This document shows positions 20,405 to 30,223 of a DNA stretch of 64,000 nt, piece by piece (the stretch's first letter is position 1; the number at the start of each line of letters is the position of its first letter). Position numbers and translations under genes: made by a program. Location: positions 1,612,001 through 1,676,000 of the forward strand of contig JAGTPG010000001.1 of assembly GCA_018195615.1 (NCBI GenBank), given 5' to 3'. This stretch comes from Streptomyces tuirus (lineage in GTDB: Bacteria > Actinomycetota > Actinomycetes > Streptomycetales > Streptomycetaceae). Under the pieces are notes generated by a model, which was given only the letters and a program-made list of their open reading frames with translations, did no database searches and had not been told where the DNA came from.

Positions 20405-21521
20405 TCATCGGCAGGGCAGCGCCCTTCGACCCAGCCGCTGGTGATCCAGGGTTTCCGAGGTGAGGCCCTCGCCCAGGGCCTCGATGGCGGCCGGGCCGTG
20501 GCCGGCGGTCAGGAGTGGGGCGCGGATGTCACGGTCGAGGTCGGGGACGTAGCCGAGGAGTACGTCCGCCGGGCCTTGGACGCGCACCTCGCCCAGGACC
20601 GCGGGGAGCAGCAGGGTGCGGGCGCGGTCCAGCCGGCCGGTCCAGGTGCCGGAGGTGACGGTCGCCGGTGCTCCGGCATTGCTGAGGAGCAGCGCGGTGG
20701 AGAAGGTGTGCACGAGGGGGGTCGTGGTGCCGCTGGTCCAGCGTTCGAGGGCGAAGCAGGGGCCCGCGCACAGCACGGTGCGCACCACCCCGTCGTCCAG
20801 GCGGACGGGCAGGCCGGGGTGGAACTCGGGGCGCGGCTCGGGTTCCACTCGTCGAGGAGTCGAGCCAGGTTGGTGTGCCATTCGGGCTCGGGCACGGGTG
20901 AGCCGTCCTCCATGCGGGTGCGCATGGCGTGCTGCTGGATGTCGGAGGTCTGCTCGATCTCGTGGACGAGTGTGCCGGGGCCGAAGCTGTGCAGGGTGCC
21001 GCCCGGGACGTAGACCGTCTGCCCGGGGCGGACCGGCAGGCGGCGCATGACCGCGTCGAAGTCCTGGGCGAGCAGCGCCCGGTGCAGGGTGTCGCGGTCG
21101 ACGCCGGGGCGGGTGCCGACCAGGGCGGTGGCTCCGGGGGCGCGTCCAGGACGTGCCAGGCCTCGGTCTTGCCGTGGGGTTCGCCCTCCAGCCGTCGGGC
21201 GGTGGCGTCGTCGGCGTGCAGGTGCACCGGGAGCGGGCGGCTGCCGTCGATGAACTTGGTGAGGAGGGGGAAGCGGGGGCCGGGGCGAATGCGCGGCCCC
21301 AGCAGTTCCTCCGGGTGCTCCGCCATGATCTGCCGGAGGGTGCGTCCGGCCAGCGGGCCGTCCCGCACGGTCGAGGCGTCGCCGTCGACGTCGCTCACCT
21401 CCCACGTCTCGGCCACCGGGCCGTCGGGCAGGCCGGTGCGGCCCAGCCGCTCGGCGATGGCCCGCCCGCCGAAGACGTGCTGCTTGACCGGGGTGGTGAG
21501 CCGTAGTGGGTGCCAGTCCAC
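20405..21521 (-). CDS. Class I mannose-6-phosphate isomerase-like protein
   Basis: Cupin-fold sugar isomerase related to ManA, expected to interconvert mannose 6-phosphate and fructose 6-phosphate. The metal-site region PLPVHLHADD and the second cupin strand VPGGTLHSFGPGTLVHEIEQTSD are clear. The sequence is in three frames; single missing bases near 21,145 and 20,855 restore a 372-residue protein. I start it at the GTG at 21,521 (MDWHPLRLTTPVKQHVFGG), which has GAGGAGG just upstream; an ATG at 21,569 is the alternative. It shares a strand with the glycosidase-like gene, suggesting joint use in mannoside metabolism. Confidence 0.78.
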
Positions 21522-21569
21522 GTCCCTCCTCGTACGGAGCCGGATGGGTGCGGGATCGGTCGGGAACAC

Positions 21570-21587
21570 GCCCGGGGTACCCCGGGC
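21570..21587. promoter_or_regulatory. Perfect 18-bp GC palindrome in a divergent promoter region
   Basis: GCCCGGGGTACCCCGGGC is perfectly self-complementary and lies between the divergent isomerase and kinase genes. A small GGGCGC/GCGCCC hairpin follows at 21,779-21,796. The rest of the 21,522-21,825 gap shows nothing else I recognise. Confidence 0.4.
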
Positions 21588-21825
21588 GGGAGAAGCGCAT
21601 GCGTGCGGCGATCACTTGACCGATGCGCGACACGCCTCTGCCGGAGCCCTGCTGCCATCCGCGACGCCACCGGACGCCAGGGTGGGCAGCCCCCGTCGGG
21701 ACCGGTGCCGACGATCCGCTCCGTGATCCCGCTCACTCCAGGCCCGGGTCGGCCATCGGTCGGCAGTTATGGTGACCAGGGCGCATCAAGGCGCCCAAGA
21801 CGGACAAGGTGGCGGAGGGCACACG

Positions 21826-23251
21826 GTGTCGGAGCAAGGGCGGCTCGTCGCCGGGCGCTATCGGCTCACCGAGCGGATCGGCCGCGGCGGCATGGGCACG
21901 GTATGGCGCGCCGACGACGAGGTTCTCGGCCGCCAGGTCGCCCTGAAGCAGCTGCACGAGCGGCCGCACCTGTCCGCCGACGAGCTAGGCACGCTGTACG
22001 AGCGCATGCGCCGCGAGGCCCGCAGCGCCGCGCGCGTCACCCACCCCGGTGTGGTCGTCGTGCACGACGTCGTGGAGGACGACGGCCGCCCCTGTGTCGT
22101 CATGGAGTACGTCCCGGGCCACACGCTCGGCGACCTCCTCCAGGGCGGCCGGACCCTGCCGCCTCAGGAGGCCGCCCGCATCGGTCTGGCCATGATCGGC
22201 GCCCTGCGGGCCGCGCACGCCGCCGGTGTCCTGCACCGCGACGTCAAGCCCGGCAACGTGCTGCTCGGCGCGGGCGACCGGGTCGTGCTCACCGACTTCG
22301 GCATAGCGACGACGGCCGGCTCCTCGACCCTGACCAGGACCGGGGAGATGGTCGGCTCCATCGACTACATGGCCCGGAGCGGGTCAGGGGCCTGACACCG
22401 GGCCCGGCCTCCGACCTCTGGGCCCTCGGCGCGACGCTGTACCAGGCGGTGGAGGGCCGTCCTCCGTTCCGCCGCCCTACAGCGATGGAAACGGCCTACG
22501 CGATCGCCACGGAACCGGTGGATCCCCCGCGTCAGGCGGGACCACTGGCCCCGCTCCTGGAGTCCCTGCTGGCCAGGGAACCCGGCGACCGTCCGTCCGC
22601 GGAGGAGGCCGAGAGCTCGCTACGGGCGGTGGCGCACGCCCCGAAGGGGCGCGGGGAACCGCGCGACCGACCACCGACGCCCCGCACCCGCCGCCGCGTC
22701 ACCACCGTCGTCGCGGCACTGACCGCCACCCTCGCCGCGGGCGCCGCGCTCTACACAACGGTCCCGCACCGCAACGACACACCGGACAGCCACCCAAGCC
22801 GGCCCACCGCCGTCCCCAAGGGCTACCGCCTGGTGCACGACAAACAGCTCGGCGTCTCCTTCCCCGTCCCCGACGGCTGGACCGCCCGCAACCGCACCGC
22901 GGAACAGGTCGTCTACGCGGACCCCACGGGCCTGGCCGGCATCACCATCGGCACGGTCGCCCCGGCGGGGCGGAACCCGGCCGACCACTTCGCCGACATC
23001 GAGGCCAACACCAAGGTCAACTACCCGACGTACCGCCGCCTGCGCATGGAGCGGACGACCTTCCGCGAACAGCCCGCGGCGATATGGGAGTTCACCTTCC
23101 AGGGCCGGGCCCGCCCGTTCCGGGCCATCGACCTCGGCTACGGCCCCGAGGGCGGCCGCGAGTACGACATCTACCTCTCCGCCCCGAGGCGCAGTGGGAC
23201 TCCTACCGCCCGGTCTTCGACCAGGTCAGAGACGGCTTCAGGACCGACTGA
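21826..23251 (+). CDS. Membrane Ser/Thr protein kinase (PknB type)
   Basis: A 475-residue Hanks-type kinase. The cytoplasmic catalytic domain (about 1-270) has the P-loop IGRGGMGTVWRA, catalytic Lys in VALKQL, HRDVKPGNVLL and DFGIATT. One transmembrane helix (VVAALTATLAAGAALYTTV, about 305-325) precedes an extracytoplasmic domain of about 140 residues (GYRLVHDKQLGVSFPVPDGW) of unknown ligand. There are no PASTA repeats. GTG 21,826 is preceded by GGAGGG. Two missing bases are inferred: near 22,375 (restoring YMAPERVRG) and near 23,190 (restoring the end VFDQVRDGFRTD). Confidence 0.9.
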
Positions 23252-23414
23252 CCACAGGGCGGCACGTGATCGGCTTCACACCGGCAACGGGACAGGCCCG
23301 GTCCTTACAGGGCGTAAAGCGACCGAAGAATGGATATGGGCTATACGGCGAAACGCGGGGAGTGTCGGACGTGCCCGGATGCCCGGGCGCGCGGCTGCAG
23401 GGGAAGGAGCGCGC

Positions 23415-24881
23415 ATGGACGGCCGGCCCTTGTATCTCGAACCCCGGCTCGAACCACGGCTCAGGTCGCTCCTGGCGGCGACCGGGACTCTGCACGCGCT
23501 CACCGACGCGCTCGGCTCACCCCTGCACGTCGTGGTGCCGGACCAGATCGCGGAGAACCTGGACCGGTTCCGGTCGGTGTACCGCGGGCACCATCTGTCC
23601 GGGCAGGTGTACTACGCCCACAAGGCCAACCGGTCCAGCGCGTTGCTGCGCCGCCTCGCCGCCACGGACGCGGGCGTGGACGTCGCGTCGCTGGGCGAGT
23701 TGCAGCACGCCCTGGGGGCCGGCTTCACCGCCGACCGGATCACGGCCACGGGGCCGAAGAACCCCGAGTTCCTGTGGCTGGCGGCCCGTTCGGGCGTGAC
23801 CGTCGGCGTGGACGGAACCGCCGAGCTGGACCAGCTGGCCGCCCTCGTGCGCAAGCACGCCCTCGCTCCGGCGCGGGTGCTGCTGCGGCTGTCCGGGTTC
23901 GAGACGTCCGGGGTGAAGGTGCTGAGCCGCCGCAGCCGGTTCGGCACGCCCGTACGGGAGTTGGACACACTGCTGGAGGCGGTCGAGCGGCACGGTGACG
24001 CGGTCGGCCTGACGGGCGTGGCCTACCACCTGGACACCACCAGCGTCGCGGAGAAGGCGACCGCCCTCGAAGGGTGCCTGACCGCCCTGGAGGCGTGCCG
24101 GAGCCGGGGGTTGCGGCCCCGGGCCGTGGACGTCGGGGGTGGGTTCGGCGTCAGCTACCTCGCCGACCGGGAGCAGTGGGAGGCGTACACGACCGCGCTG
24201 ACCTCCGCCGTGCTGGGTCGGCGCCCGCCCCTGACGTGGGGCGGTCACGGATACGGGCTGCGCAACGAGTCCGGCACCCTGCGCGGCACGCTCGGCCTCT
24301 ACCCCGCCCACCGGTCCGTCGCGGGCGCGGCCTACCTGGACGAGCTGCTGGCCCAGCCCGCCACCTCCCTGGGCGGCCGTCCGCTGGCCGCGCTGCTGCT
24401 GGAGCACCTGTACGACCTGCACACCGAGCCAGGCCGGGCGCTGCTGGACCAGTGCGGGCTGACGCTGGCGAGAGTGCTCGAGGTCCGCGCCGAGGACACC
24501 GGCGGGCCTCTGCTCGTACGGCTGGCGGCGAAGGCGGACGACATCGCCCTGGAGGACCACGGAGTGCTCATGGACCCGGTCGTCGTACCCAGAGACGAAG
24601 CCAGGCCCGCCGAGGGGCCCGTCAGCGTGCACCTCTTCGGCAGCCTCTGCCTGGAGACGGACCTGATCACCCGCCGTACGGTGTTCCTGCCGCGCCGCCC
24701 GGAACCCGGCGACGTGCTGGCCTTCGCCAACACCGCGGGCTACGCCATGGACTTCCACGCCACCCGTGCCCAGCACCAGCCCGCCGCCCGCAAGGTCGCC
24801 GCCTGGCAGGACGGCGACGAGTGGCGCTGGTGCCTGGACGAACAGTTCTGGCCGACCACGCCCTCGGGGGGAGCCCAGTGA
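23415..24881 (+). CDS. Type III PLP-dependent decarboxylase-like enzyme (Y4yA family)
   Basis: A 488-residue protein with the alanine-racemase-like TIM barrel of fold type III PLP decarboxylases (DAPDC, SbnH). The PLP lysine is in VYYAHKANRSS (about residue 73), the phosphate-binding glycines in DVGGGFGVSY, and a C-terminal beta domain includes GSLCLETDLI. The length and C-terminus resemble the Y4yA family rather than diaminopimelate decarboxylase. GGAAGGAG precedes the ATG. It overlaps the next gene by GTGA and so forms an operon with a cysteine-synthase-like protein and a desulfurase-like protein. The substrate is unknown. Confidence 0.82.
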   Translation: MDGRPLYLEPRLEPRLRSLLAATGTLHALTDALGSPLHVVVPDQIAENLDRFRSVYRGHHLSGQVYYAHKANRSSALLRRLAATDAGVDVASLGELQHALGAGFTADRITATGPKNPEFLWLAARSGVTVGVDGTAELDQLAALVRKHALAPARVLLRLSGFETSGVKVLSRRSRFGTPVRELDTLLEAVERHGDAVGLTGVAYHLDTTSVAEKATALEGCLTALEACRSRGLRPRAVDVGGGFGVSYLADREQWEAYTTALTSAVLGRRPPLTWGGHGYGLRNESGTLRGTLGLYPAHRSVAGAAYLDELLAQPATSLGGRPLAALLLEHLYDLHTEPGRALLDQCGLTLARVLEVRAEDTGGPLLVRLAAKADDIALEDHGVLMDPVVVPRDEARPAEGPVSVHLFGSLCLETDLITRRTVFLPRRPEPGDVLAFANTAGYAMDFHATRAQHQPAARKVAAWQDGDEWRWCLDEQFWPTTPSGGAQ

Positions 24882-26197
24882 GGTACGACAGCATCACCGA
24901 GGCGATAGGCAACACCCCGCTGGTGCGGATCGACCCGGCCGTGCACGGCCTGCGCAACATCGACCTGTTCGCCAAGCTGGAGATGCTCAACCCCTGGGGC
25001 TCGGTCAAGGACCGGGCGGCCTGGAGCATGGCGCGCCCGCTGCTGGCCGACGCGGTCGAACAGGACAGCCAGGTCGTGGAGTTGTCGAGCGGCAACACGG
25101 CGAAGGCACTGGCGGTCGTCGCCGGTATGCACGGCCTGGGGTTCAAGAGCGTCACCAACCGGATGCGGGTCCCGGAGATCAAGGACCTGCTGTTGCTGCT
25201 CGGCGCGGAGATCGAAGAACTGCCCGGGCAGAGCGAGTGCCTCGACCCGACCGCGACGGACGACCCGCTGACCCTCTTCCACCGGACGCTGTCCGCCTCC
25301 GGCAGCGCCTTTCTGCACACCGACCAGTACTTCAACCCGCGCAACACCGAGGCGCATCTCACCGGCACCGGCCCGGAGATCGTCAAGGACCTGGACGGCC
25401 GGGTGCCGGACTGGTTCGTGGCCTGTGTGGGCACGGCCGGTTCCTCCACGGGCGTGGCCCGCGCGCTGCGCGAGGAGGACCCGTCGGTGCGGGTGGTCGG
25501 ACTCGTCGCGGCCAAGTCCGACTTCATCCCGGGGATCCGCACCATCGACGAGGTGCAGGAGGTCGGCCTGTTCGACCCCGAGACGTACGACACGATGGAG
25601 TCGGTGAGCGCCGACGAGGCGATCGAGGGGATGCTGGCCCTGAACCGCCGCTGCGGCATCCTGGGCGGGCCCACTTCGGGCGCCGCCTACTTCGGGGCCG
25701 TCCGCCATCTGCGGGCGCTCGACGAGGAGTTGACCGAGCGCCGGACCGCGGTGTTCATCGTCTGCGACCGCGTGGAGAGTTATCTGAGCTACGTCCGGCA
25801 GCGGCGGCCCGATCTGCTGGGCCGGCCGGCCCGCAAGAACTCGCCGGCCGACCTGACCGACGCCGAGGTGAGCGGAGCGCCCTCGGTCACCGTGGCCGAA
25901 GCCCGGCACTGGATCGAGTCCGGCCGGCCGCTCGTGGTCGACCTGCGCAGCCCCTACGCGTACGCGGCGCTGCACATCGACGGGTCGGTCAACATCGTCG
26001 ACGAGCTGTTCGCCGAACTCCTCCGGGGCGGCCTGCCCTTCAGCCGGCGCCGGCCCGTGCTGCTGGCCTGCCCCGTCGGTGAGCAGTCCGCCCGGTACGC
26101 GGCGCTGCTGACCCGGATGGGCCACCCGGACGTGCGCAGTCTGACCGGAGGCATCATCGCCTGGCGGGACGCCGGCGCCCCTCTGGTGCGGGAGTGA
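24878..26197 (+). CDS. Cysteine synthase-like PLP enzyme fused to rhodanese
   Basis: A 439-residue two-domain protein. Residues about 1-320 are a fold type II PLP synthase (NTPLVRI, PLP lysine in NPWGSVKDRAA, SSGNTAKAL, GTAGSSTGVA), as in O-acetylserine sulfhydrylase and the siderophore enzyme SbnA. Residues about 335-439 are a rhodanese domain with LVVDLRSPYAY and an intact active-site Cys in LLACPVGEQSARYAALL. A sulfur-transfer domain attached to this synthase is uncommon and suggests that persulfide sulfur is delivered to the PLP intermediate. The upstream stop and this GTG overlap, indicating coupled translation. Confidence 0.85.
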   Translation: MRYDSITEAIGNTPLVRIDPAVHGLRNIDLFAKLEMLNPWGSVKDRAAWSMARPLLADAVEQDSQVVELSSGNTAKALAVVAGMHGLGFKSVTNRMRVPEIKDLLLLLGAEIEELPGQSECLDPTATDDPLTLFHRTLSASGSAFLHTDQYFNPRNTEAHLTGTGPEIVKDLDGRVPDWFVACVGTAGSSTGVARALREEDPSVRVVGLVAAKSDFIPGIRTIDEVQEVGLFDPETYDTMESVSADEAIEGMLALNRRCGILGGPTSGAAYFGAVRHLRALDEELTERRTAVFIVCDRVESYLSYVRQRRPDLLGRPARKNSPADLTDAEVSGAPSVTVAEARHWIESGRPLVVDLRSPYAYAALHIDGSVNIVDELFAELLRGGLPFSRRRPVLLACPVGEQSARYAALLTRMGHPDVRSLTGGIIAWRDAGAPLVRE

Positions 26198-26202
26198 GCG
26201 CC

Positions 26203-27398
26203 ATGACCCCACCGGCCACCCACGACGACCTCCACGAGTGGCAGCAGGCGCTGCGCGCCCAGTTCCCCATCGTCACCGGGCATCCGGAGCTGGCGTATCT
26301 GGACAGCGCGGCCACGGCGCAGAAACCGCGGCCCGTCCTGGACGCCGTGCAGACGTACCTCACCACCAGCAACGCCAACTCCGCGCGCGGCACCTACACC
26401 TGGGCCAACCGGACCACGGAGCTGGTCGAGCGGACCCGCGAGCGTGTCGCCCGGTTCCTCGGGACCCCCGGCCGGAGCACTCCACCGTGCACTTCACGAG
26501 CGGTACGACCGACGGGCTGCGCACGATCGCCCGCGACTGGCTGCCGGGGTTCCTGCGCGACGGCGACGAGATCGTCGTACCGGACGCCGACCACCAGGCC
26601 AACATCGTGCCCTGGCTGGAGGCGCAGCGGTTGCTCGCCCGCGAGGGCGTGGACGTCCGGGTGGTACCGATGCCGTACCAGAGCGGTTCCGGGGACTACG
26701 ACCATCGCGCGCTGGCCGAACGGGCCGGTCCGCGTACCCGGTTCGTCGCCGCGACCCATGTGCACCACGTCTACGGGGGCGACATGAACGTGCACCGCAT
26801 CCGCCGCGCGGTCGGCCCGGACGCGGTGATCTGTCTGGACGCCGCGCAGAGTGTCGGGCATCTGCCGGTGTCCGTGGCCGAGTTGGACGTCGACTTCGTC
26901 GTCTTCTCCGGGCACAAGGCGCTGGCCCTGCCCGGGTCGGGGGCGGTGTGGGCCCGGCAGGCGCGCGGGCCGTCCTTCACGCCCGGCGGGTGGAGCGGCA
27001 CGCCGAACACCGTGGGCATCGCCTCCCTGGAGGCTGCCCTGGACTGGCTGGACGCGGCCGGCGTGGTGCGCGTCGAGCGCTGGACGGCCGGCCTGGCCTC
27101 CCGGCTCACCGACGGGCTGCGCCGGCTGGACGCGTACGAGGTCCTGGGCTGCCCGCTCAGCCTCGCCGCCGACTCGACCGTGCAGCGACGCCAGGGCATC
27201 GTGACGCTGCGGCACCACGCCGTCGACTCCGGCGATCTGGGCTTCATTCTCTTCAGCCACGGTTTCATGGTCCGTTCGGACAACCACTGCCAGGGTGACG
27301 CGGGCGAGAAGACCGGTTCGGTGCGGGTGAGTCTGCACGTGTACAACACCGTCGAGGAGATCGACCGGTTGCTGTCGGTCCTTGCTTCTCTCGCGTGA
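26203..27398 (+). CDS. SufS-like class V aminotransferase / cysteine desulfurase
   Basis: A 398-residue fold type I PLP enzyme: HFTSGTTDGLR, the DAAQSVGHLPV aspartate, and PLP lysine in VVFSGHKALALPGSG. The C-terminal RSDNHC keeps the position of the SufS persulfide cysteine (usually R-x-x-H-H-C). One base is missing in the C run near 26,470. The ATG at 26,203 has GGGAG 8 nt upstream; a GTG at 26,194 would overlap the previous stop. It probably supplies sulfane sulfur to the rhodanese-fused synthase upstream, but an aminotransferase or lyase role cannot be excluded. Confidence 0.82.
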
Positions 27399-27488
27399 CT
27401 GCCCCGACTAAGCGTAATGGGAACCGTTTCCACCTGTAGGCTCTGGCTCTGGAGAATCAGGTGCGAGACGGCAAGGTGGCGCGACCGG

Positions 27489-28253
27489 ATGGGGCTGAGT
27501 CTGGCTACGGCGGAACGATGGGTGGAGCGCTGGGAGCTCCAGCAGCAGCGGTACGCCGTCGACCGCGAGGAGCGGTTCACGGTGATCGCCGATGTCGTCG
27601 AGCACGTCATGGCGGGGCGCGCGTCCCGGCCTCTCGTCGTCGATCTGGGCTGCGGGCCCGGCTCCCTGGCGGCCCGGCTGGTCCGGCGGTTGCCGGACGC
27701 GGAGGTGGTGGCCGTGGACCGGGACCCGCTCCTGCTGGAGCTGGGCCGGACCCACCACGCGGACGCCGCACGCTATGTCGACACGGAGATCGGCGCGCCC
27801 GGCTGGACCTGGGCCCTGGACCTGGACCGGCCGCTGGACGCGGCCGTCTCCACGACGGCCCTGCACTACCTGGACCGCGACACCCTTCTGCGCACCTACC
27901 GGCAACTCGCCACGCTGCTGCGGCCCGGCGGGGTCCTGGTCAACGGCGACCACCTCCCGCAGGACGACACGGGCCCGGCCGGGATCGCCGCCCATGTCGG
28001 GCGGTGCCGGGCCGACCGGCAGCGGGTGTTCGCACACGAGGACTGGGCATCCTGGTGGGCCGCCGTCGCGGACGAGCCCGAGCTGGCCGACCTCCTCGCC
28101 GAGCGCCGCCGCCGCGCGACCCCCCTCGACACCGGCCGCCCCGCCGACCTCCCGCTCTCCGCCCATCTGGGACTCCTGCGCCAGGCGGGGTTCAGCAAGG
28201 CCGGGCCTGTCTGGCAGTACGGCGACAGCTGCGTGGTCGTGGCCGTGCGCTAG
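27489..28253 (+). CDS. Class I SAM-dependent methyltransferase
   Basis: A 254-residue Rossmann methyltransferase. Motif I is VVDLGCGPGSLAARL, the acidic residue binding the ribose is in VVAVDRDPLL, and later strands DAAVSTTALHYL and LRPGGVLVNGDHL complete the fold. It starts 90 bp after the desulfurase-like gene on the same strand, so it is probably the last gene of that operon. The methyl acceptor is unknown. Confidence 0.85.
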   Translation: MGLSLATAERWVERWELQQQRYAVDREERFTVIADVVEHVMAGRASRPLVVDLGCGPGSLAARLVRRLPDAEVVAVDRDPLLLELGRTHHADAARYVDTEIGAPGWTWALDLDRPLDAAVSTTALHYLDRDTLLRTYRQLATLLRPGGVLVNGDHLPQDDTGPAGIAAHVGRCRADRQRVFAHEDWASWWAAVADEPELADLLAERRRRATPLDTGRPADLPLSAHLGLLRQAGFSKAGPVWQYGDSCVVVAVR

Positions 28254-28299
28254 CCGTCCTGTCCGCCGTGCGGGATCACCTGCACCACGAGATCCAGGC

Positions 28300-29766
28300 C
28301 TACGCCGCTCGCGCCAGCCGCACGATCGCCGCGATCGACTGGTCGACGTCGGCCTCTGTCGTGGTGTGGCCGGACACCGAGATGCGCATCAGCCGTCGGC
28401 CGCGCCAGGTGGTGGCGCCCATCCAGCAGGTGCCGTCATTCTGCACCGCTCGCACGACGTGGTCGGTGCGGGCGTCGTCGCCGAAGCTGACGAGGACCTG
28501 GTTGAGCGTCACGTCGTTGACCACTTCGAAGCCCGCCGCGGACAGGCCGTCGGCGAAGCGGCGGGCGAGGGAGCAGCAGCGGTCCACGAGTTCGGCGACG
28601 CCGTCACGGCCGAGTTCGCGCAGTGCCGCCCAGGTCGCGAAGCCGCGTGCGCGGCGGGAGGACTCGGCGGTGTAGTCGGCGCCGCCGGCCGGAGTGCCGT
28701 CGGCGCGGGTGAGGTAGGAGGCGGTGTACGACAGGGCTTCGGCGTGGACGGCGGGGCGGGAGCAGAAGGCGTAGCCGCAGTCGTAGGGCACGTTCAGCCA
28801 CTTGTGGCCGTCACAGGCCCAGGAGTCGGCCAGCTCGGCGCCGTCGACGAGGGGGCGAGTCGCCGGGCTCGCGGCGGCCCACAGACCGAAGGCGCCGTCG
28901 ACGTGCGCCCAGCCGCCGTGGGCGTGGGTGAGGTCGCAGGCGGTGCGGAGATCGTCGCAGGCGCCGGTGTTCACGTTTCCCGCCTGGGTGCAGACGATCG
29001 CCGGCGTGCCCGGGTCGGACGCCAGCACGCGGCGCAGGTCGTCGGTGTCGAGGGCGCCGCGTCCATCGGCGCGGACCGTCTCAAGACAGTCGGTGCCCAG
29101 GCCGAGCAGCCTCAGCGAGCGGTCGACGGTGGCGTGGCGCTCCTCGCCCGCGACCACCCGCAGGCGCGGGGCGCCGCCCAGCCCCAGGCGTCCGAGGTCC
29201 CAGCCGGCCCCGGTGAGCAGATGCTGCCGGGCTGCCGCGAGCCCTGCGGTGTTGGCCGCCTGCCCGCCGGTGACGAACCCGGTGGACGCCGTGGCCGGGA
29301 TACCGAGCAGGTCCTTCAGCCAGCCGCCCGCCGCCTCCTCCGCGGCGAGCGCGGCGGGCGAGAGCGCGGCGTTGAAGGCGTTCTGGTCCCACCCGGCGGC
29401 GAGGATCTCCGCGGCGGTGGCCGCGGGCAGCGCCCCGCCGACGACGAACCCGAAGAACCGCGGCCCCGCGGTGGCGACGACTCCGGTCTCGGCGGCGGCC
29501 ACCAACTCGTCCACCACCGTGAGCGGGTCGGCGGGCGAGCGGTTCAAGGGGCGGGAGAACGCGGCGCGCAGGGCCGCGTGGTCGACGGGCCCTGCCACCG
29601 GCCGCTCGGACAGCGAGCGGCGGTAGGCGGCGGCGTGCTCGGCGGCGTGCTGGAAGATCTTGGTCAGCTCGTCCTCGGCCGCCCGGCCCCGCGCGAGCCC
29701 GCGCCGCACCCCAGGCGCACCGAACGCCGCATCTTCACAGTCCGCCTTTCGCGCCTCCACATGCAT
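28300..29766 (-). CDS. Group II PLP-dependent amino acid decarboxylase
   Basis: A 488-residue fold type I decarboxylase of the aromatic-L-amino-acid / diaminobutyrate decarboxylase group. The PLP lysine is in DSWACDGHKWLNVPYDCG, with AHVDGAFGLWAA binding the pyridine nitrogen and FVTGGQAANTAGLAAAR the phosphate. Lack of an obvious specificity motif leaves aspartate, diaminobutyrate or aromatic substrates open. It is divergent from the His-rich protein gene, sharing an 80-bp AT-richer gap, and convergent with the methyltransferase. Confidence 0.85.
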   Translation of the reverse strand: MHVEARKADCEDAAFGAPGVRRGLARGRAAEDELTKIFQHAAEHAAAYRRSLSERPVAGPVDHAALRAAFSRPLNRSPADPLTVVDELVAAAETGVVATAGPRFFGFVVGGALPAATAAEILAAGWDQNAFNAALSPAALAAEEAAGGWLKDLLGIPATASTGFVTGGQAANTAGLAAARQHLLTGAGWDLGRLGLGGAPRLRVVAGEERHATVDRSLRLLGLGTDCLETVRADGRGALDTDDLRRVLASDPGTPAIVCTQAGNVNTGACDDLRTACDLTHAHGGWAHVDGAFGLWAAASPATRPLVDGAELADSWACDGHKWLNVPYDCGYAFCSRPAVHAEALSYTASYLTRADGTPAGGADYTAESSRRARGFATWAALRELGRDGVAELVDRCCSLARRFADGLSAAGFEVVNDVTLNQVLVSFGDDARTDHVVRAVQNDGTCWMGATTWRGRRLMRISVSGHTTTEADVDQSIAAIVRLARAA

Positions 29767-29774
29767 GAATCACT

Positions 29775-29786
29775 ATATGTTAATGT
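29775..29786 (+). promoter_or_regulatory. Promoter/operator motif shared with arsR
   Basis: ATATGTTAATGT matches 11 of 12 bases of ATATGCTAATGT in the arsR operator (30,195-30,206). Both include TAATGT, which fits a -10 element. It lies 63 bp upstream of the His-rich gene, so the ArsR protein may control both genes. Confidence 0.5.
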
Positions 29787-29848
29787 CGCCATGAAAGCCC
29801 GGCCGAAGCGCCTCGGGCGACCACAGCACACGCAAGGAGCACGCCCCC

Positions 29849-30148
29849 ATGACCACCGCCGAGCACATCACCCACGACGATCACACCCACACCCACGGCG
29901 ACGACTGCGGCCACGTCGCCTTCACGCACGGCGACCACACCGACTACGCCCACGACGGCCACATCCACCGGATGCACGACGGCCATGTCGACGAGTGCGC
30001 GAACAGCGGCCACTCGGTGCACCAGAACCACGACCACGAGCACGGCGACAACTGCGGCCATCTGGCCGTGCGGCACGGCGACCACACCGACTACGTGCAC
30101 GACGGTCACCGTCACGCCGCCCACGAGGGACACTGGGACGACCACTGA
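29849..30148 (+). CDS. Histidine-rich metal-binding protein
   Basis: A 99-residue soluble acidic protein with 27 histidines and three cysteines and no signal peptide. It is built of two copies of a module of about 33 residues: HGD(D/N)CGH, then a variable four residues, HGDHTDY, HDGH, and a closing HxGHxD. Such composition means multivalent binding of Zn, Ni or Co, as in Hpn-like storage proteins or metallochaperones. AAGGAG lies upstream of the ATG. It precedes an ArsR metal sensor and sits beside a nickel-type importer, so buffering of imported metal is the likely role. The metal identity is inferred only from context. Confidence 0.8.
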   Translation: MTTAEHITHDDHTHTHGDDCGHVAFTHGDHTDYAHDGHIHRMHDGHVDECANSGHSVHQNHDHEHGDNCGHLAVRHGDHTDYVHDGHRHAAHEGHWDDH

Positions 30149-30185
30149 CCGGCCGCACCCTTGCGGCATCCGGAGCGAATTGGAA

Positions 30186-30223
30186 GTCGTTGTCATATGC
30201 TAATGTATGCATATGACAACGAC
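30186..30223. promoter_or_regulatory. arsR operator and leaderless promoter
   Basis: A perfect inverted repeat with 15-bp arms (GTCGTTGTCATATGC and its complement) around the 8-bp centre TAATGTAT. The centre contains the -10 hexamer TAATGT (30,201-30,206), which ends 6 bp before the ATG at 30,213. That ATG is inside the right arm. This predicts a leaderless transcript repressed by its own product bound over the core promoter and start codon. Confidence 0.8.
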
